From Euryarchaeota archaeon UBA495 (GTDB lineage Archaea > Thermoplasmatota > Poseidoniia > Poseidoniales > Poseidoniaceae): DNA of 26,596 bases. Under the pieces are notes generated by a model. It was given only the letters and a program-made list of their open reading frames with translations, ran no database searches and was not told the origin of the DNA. The translations under genes and the position numbers were made by a program. Within the stretch, counting starts at the first letter, position 1, and each line of letters begins with the position of its first letter. Below are positions 24,189-26,596 of the stretch, one piece after another. The DNA lies in assembly GCA_002496845.1 (NCBI GenBank), contig DALQ01000017.1, positions 10,060 to 36,655 on the forward strand. The letters are read 5' to 3'.

Positions 24189-25139
24189 TCACCCGTCAAC
24201 GCGTTCCACGTGCTTCTCTTGAGAAGAGCCGAACGGCTTGATGTGGGTGTTCGCCAACTTCAACACACCAACTAAGGCGAAGATTAAGGCGGCCACCAAC
24301 GCGATCATGGAGCCGCTTCCAGTGTTGAGTTCGGCCGAGAGATAGAGGCCGATGAGCGTCGACGATAAACCGAACGCTTGCGTCCAGAGCAGGCTGCCTC
24401 GGAAGCTTCGGCTGACCAGTTGTGCTGTGGCCGCAGGAGTCACCAGCAGAGCGGTCACCAGCAAGGCCCCAATCACCTGAACCATGCTGACTACGATGGT
24501 TGCAACGGTGATGCTGAACCACAATCCAACGAGATGCACAGGAATGCCTTGCATTCGTGCAGCAACGTGATCGACGGTGATGGCGAGAAGGGCCCGATGA
24601 AACAAGGCTAGGCCCAACAGCGCAAGGAACGAAATCCACGTGATGAGATTAAGGCTGTACGTGTCAACCAGTACCAAGCTGCCAAACAGGTAACCCTCAA
24701 TGTCCGTGGTGATCCCTTGGCCGAAGAGTCTGAGAACTACCAACCCAAAGGCCAACATGCCGGTGAGAAAGATGGCAATCGAGGTGTCTCCTGTCACAAT
24801 CTCCCGGCTTTGCAACTCATAGATGATGATCGACGCCACGATACTGAAGCCAAGTGCATACCACAGAGGTGCGACTGCACCTAGGGTCACGCCGACGGCC
24901 ACACCACCAAAGGAAACGTGGGCCAATCCGTCGCCAATCAAGGAAAGATTGCGAAGCATGAGGTAGGTGCCGTACAAGCCAGCAACCACGGTCACAAGGA
25001 CGGATGCAATCAGGGCGCGTTGGAGCATTTCCATCTCAAAGAAGGCTGGAAACACGTCGCCTGGCATCCAACCACCAATGATTTCCAAAATGGAAAACCG
25101 GTTCAACAGGTGATGGAGTGCACTGCCGAGGGGCATCAT
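24189..25139 (-). CDS. znuB: Zinc/manganese-type ABC transporter permease
   Basis: This 316-residue inner-membrane permease belongs to the cluster 9 metal ABC importers (ZnuB/MntB). It has about eight hydrophobic helices. The signature region YLMLRNLSLIGDGLAHVSFG and the later stretch LLVTALLVTPAATAQLVSRS are typical. A short N-terminal extension (MMPLGSALHHLLNRFSILE) precedes the first helix. ATG 25139 overlaps the znuC stop in an ATGA arrangement, pointing to coupled translation; an in-frame start 12 bases earlier and ATG 25136 are alternatives. It pairs with ZnuC and the substrate-binding ZnuA encoded upstream. Confidence 0.95.
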   Translation of the reverse strand: MMPLGSALHHLLNRFSILEIIGGWMPGDVFPAFFEMEMLQRALIASVLVTVVAGLYGTYLMLRNLSLIGDGLAHVSFGGVAVGVTLGAVAPLWYALGFSIVASIIIYELQSREIVTGDTSIAIFLTGMLAFGLVVLRLFGQGITTDIEGYLFGSLVLVDTYSLNLITWISFLALLGLALFHRALLAITVDHVAARMQGIPVHLVGLWFSITVATIVVSMVQVIGALLVTALLVTPAATAQLVSRSFRGSLLWTQAFGLSSTLIGLYLSAELNTGSGSMIALVAALIFALVGVLKLANTHIKPFGSSQEKHVERVDG

Positions 25140-25915
25140 GCTCCCTCCCACGGTGCTTCAACGCGTTCGCTGCTTGCGAAATCGCCTCCCAGCGAAAGAG
25201 CCTCGACTTGCATCACGGCGGGAGCAAAGGTGTGGTTCTCGTCAAATCTCACGTTGCCGTCGATGCAAATCGCACACTGCGTGCACTGGTGAATGGCGGC
25301 TTGGTCGTGCGTCACCATCACGAGCGTCTTGCCTTCTTCGCGGCAGAGTCTGTCAAGAAGTTTCAGGAAATCATCCCGGGAGGCGCGGTCCACGCCCGCC
25401 AACGGTTCGTCCAGGATCAGAACTTCCGCTTCTGTTGCCAGCCCGCGTGCGACCACAGCCCGTTGCCGTTGCCCTCCAGAAAGGCGCTGGACGTCGCGCT
25501 CTGCGACGTCCTCCAATCCGACCAGTCGGATGGCTTTCTCCACGCGTTCATGACGTTGCGATCTGCGAAACGGCAGCAGGATGTCAATCCACGACATCGC
25601 CCCCAAGCTGACCAGTTCACGAACGGAAATTTTCAGGTTGGACGGCAATTGAGCAGCGGCCTGAGAGACCCATGCAATTCGGCCGCGGGAGGCACTGCCG
25701 CCGGGTTTGCCGCCGAAGACCGTGACGCTTCCTGCCATCGGTTCCAATTCACCGACGATGGTCATCAAGAGGGTTGATTTTCCACTTCCGTTGGGCCCAG
25801 AAAGCCCGACAAAATCTCCTGCATGGATATCGAGGTCAACGCCATCGAGCACCACGGCTCCTCCGCGCTGGACTTTGAGGTCCTTGACTGAGATGATGGC
25901 CTCGCCCTTGCTCAT
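25136..25915 (-). CDS. znuC: Zinc/manganese-type ABC transporter ATP-binding protein
   Basis: This 259-residue ATPase powers the metal importer from the cytoplasmic side. It has Walker A GPNGSGKST at 40-48, the Q-loop in WVSQAAAQ, the signature RLSGGQRQRAVVARGL, Walker B LILDEPLAGVD and the switch His in MVTHDQ. A Cys cluster, CTQCAIC, lies just after the switch region and is unusual; it could bind metal, but this is speculative. The ATG at 25915 is chosen because GGTGAGG lies 3 bases upstream, rather than the GTG at 25924. It is followed by znuB with a 4-base overlap. Confidence 0.96.
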   Translation of the reverse strand: MSKGEAIISVKDLKVQRGGAVVLDGVDLDIHAGDFVGLSGPNGSGKSTLLMTIVGELEPMAGSVTVFGGKPGGSASRGRIAWVSQAAAQLPSNLKISVRELVSLGAMSWIDILLPFRRSQRHERVEKAIRLVGLEDVAERDVQRLSGGQRQRAVVARGLATEAEVLILDEPLAGVDRASRDDFLKLLDRLCREEGKTLVMVTHDQAAIHQCTQCAICIDGNVRFDENHTFAPAVMQVEALSLGGDFASSERVEAPWEGA

Positions 25916-25918
25916 GCG

Positions 25919-25925
25919 CCTCACC
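25919..25925 (-). promoter_or_regulatory. Shine-Dalgarno GGTGAGG that decides the znuC start
   Basis: On the minus strand GGTGAGG precedes the ATG at 25915 by 3 bases. It overlaps the alternative GTG start at 25924, which makes that start less likely. Confidence 0.55.
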
Positions 25926-25971
25926 TTTTGGACGTCTCGTCCGGGGGTGTATTTGGCCCTGCTTGCCGTTT

Positions 25972-26596
25972 TCAGCAGGCAAGACCAGACTTGAGGTTGT
26001 CCAGGTTCTTCTGCATGAGCGTGAGGTAATTGTCTCCGCTGGTCTTGGGGGCCATCTCCATGGTGTAGAGGGTCATGACCGTCACACCATCGGTTTCCTC
26101 AATGAGGGAAGCCACGGCGTCTTCGCTGGTGTACTCCTCGATGAAGAACACCGTGAGTTCCTTGTCGTTGATCCTGTCAACGACCTTCTCGATGTCGGCA
26201 GCGGACGGCTCGCCTTCAGGATCCAGGCCGTGCACGGTCACAAATTCGAGGTCATAGCGTTCAGCCATGTAGGTGTAGGCGTCGTGGTTGGCTGCGACCT
26301 CATTGAGCGAGCAATCGCTCAGGGTAGCGAATCCTTGGTCCAGTTCAACAAGCTCGGCCATGTAGGCTTCGGCGTTGGCGGTGAACGTGTCTTCGCCTTC
26401 GGGGAAGGCTTCGATCATCGCGTCACGAACCACCTTGACTTGGGCACGGAAGGCGAGCGGGTCGAGCCAGCTGTGTGGGTCGAAGCGCGCTTCTTCGTCA
26501 CCGTGATCGTCGTGGTCGTCACCGTGGTCGTCATGGTCGTCGCCGTGGTCGTCATGGTCGTCGTCGTGGTCGTCATGGTCGTCGCCGTGGTCATCA
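25972..26596 (-). CDS. znuA: Zinc ABC transporter substrate-binding protein, N-terminus cut by window edge
   Basis: This is the extracytoplasmic metal-binding protein of the importer. About 207 C-terminal residues are present; the signal peptide and first metal ligand lie outside the window. A loop of Asp/His repeats (DDHDDHG) comes first, then FDPHSWLDPLAF with a metal His. VAANHDAYTYMAERYDL follows, and VTVHGLDPEGEPSAADIEKV supplies a His at the site where manganese proteins have Glu. FFIEEYTS and TSGDNYLTLMQKNLDNL complete the fold, and the protein ends in GLAC. The Asp typical of Mn-type homologues appears to be Met here (LYTMEMA), which favours zinc. It ends 56 bases before the znuC ATG. 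Confidence 0.95.
   Translation of the reverse strand, partial: DDHGDDHDDHDDDHDDHGDDHDDHGDDHDDHGDEEARFDPHSWLDPLAFRAQVKVVRDAMIEAFPEGEDTFTANAEAYMAELVELDQGFATLSDCSLNEVAANHDAYTYMAERYDLEFVTVHGLDPEGEPSAADIEKVVDRINDKELTVFFIEEYTSEDAVASLIEETDGVTVMTLYTMEMAPKTSGDNYLTLMQKNLDNLKSGLAC
26500..26596 (-). repeat. 21-bp tandem repeat encoding DDHDDHG in ZnuA
   Basis: Four and a half units of a 21-base repeat run to the window edge and read on the minus strand as repeated DDHDDHG, with one unit ending in D instead of G. His/Asp-rich loops at this place in ZnuA proteins act as low-affinity zinc-collecting arms. The regular period suggests recent expansion by slippage, so copy number may vary between strains. Confidence 0.85.

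Overview
The window is a dense stretch of archaeal-looking DNA, most likely from a marine planktonic euryarchaeon of the Poseidoniales (Marine Group II) or a close relative. This is inferred, not proven. The support is an archaeal Ser/His-type signal peptidase, an Lhr-type helicase, a presenilin-like aspartyl protease, a tRNA with no encoded CCA, GGTGA/GGAGG ribosome-binding sites, very large secreted Ser/Thr-rich CARDB proteins, and bacterial-type enzymes such as FolC, SerS and Ni-SOD. Genes are packed on both strands, no stretch above 300 bases lacks a gene, and there is no sign of IS elements, phage or CRISPR.

Layout. Positions 1-3457 hold the N-terminal and central parts of a site-2 protease (minus), an unrecognised protein with a helical tail (plus), and a two-gene unit of a small membrane protein and signal peptidase I (minus). 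Positions 3588-8669 are one 1693-residue surface protein with a signal peptide, a CARDB domain, a C-terminal membrane anchor and a poly-Asp tail. Next is a nickel superoxide dismutase with its maturation protease (sodN-sodX, minus), followed by tRNA-Ala(CGC). From 9679 to 15653 come a secreted esterase-like lipoprotein, an Lhr helicase, dCMP deaminase and FolC. From 15736 to 19243 (plus) lie a presenilin-type intramembrane protease with a very large soluble insert and seryl-tRNA synthetase. From 19213 to the end everything is on the minus strand. In transcription order this is znuA-znuC-znuB (metal ABC importer, with a His/Asp repeat in ZnuA), an RND/MMPL exporter, a thioredoxin-like lipoprotein, an ABA4-like membrane protein and two small membrane proteins.

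Common threads. Four proteases act at or near membranes or on precursor N-termini: S2P, S26 signal peptidase, SodX and the presenilin homologue. Metal handling is also prominent (Ni-SOD and a zinc-type importer). The most unusual points are the Ni-SOD maturation pair in an apparent archaeon, the presenilin homologue with about 375 extra residues between membrane segments, the signal peptidase with a four-cysteine insert between its catalytic His and Asp regions, and the thioredoxin/ABA4-like membrane gene cluster.
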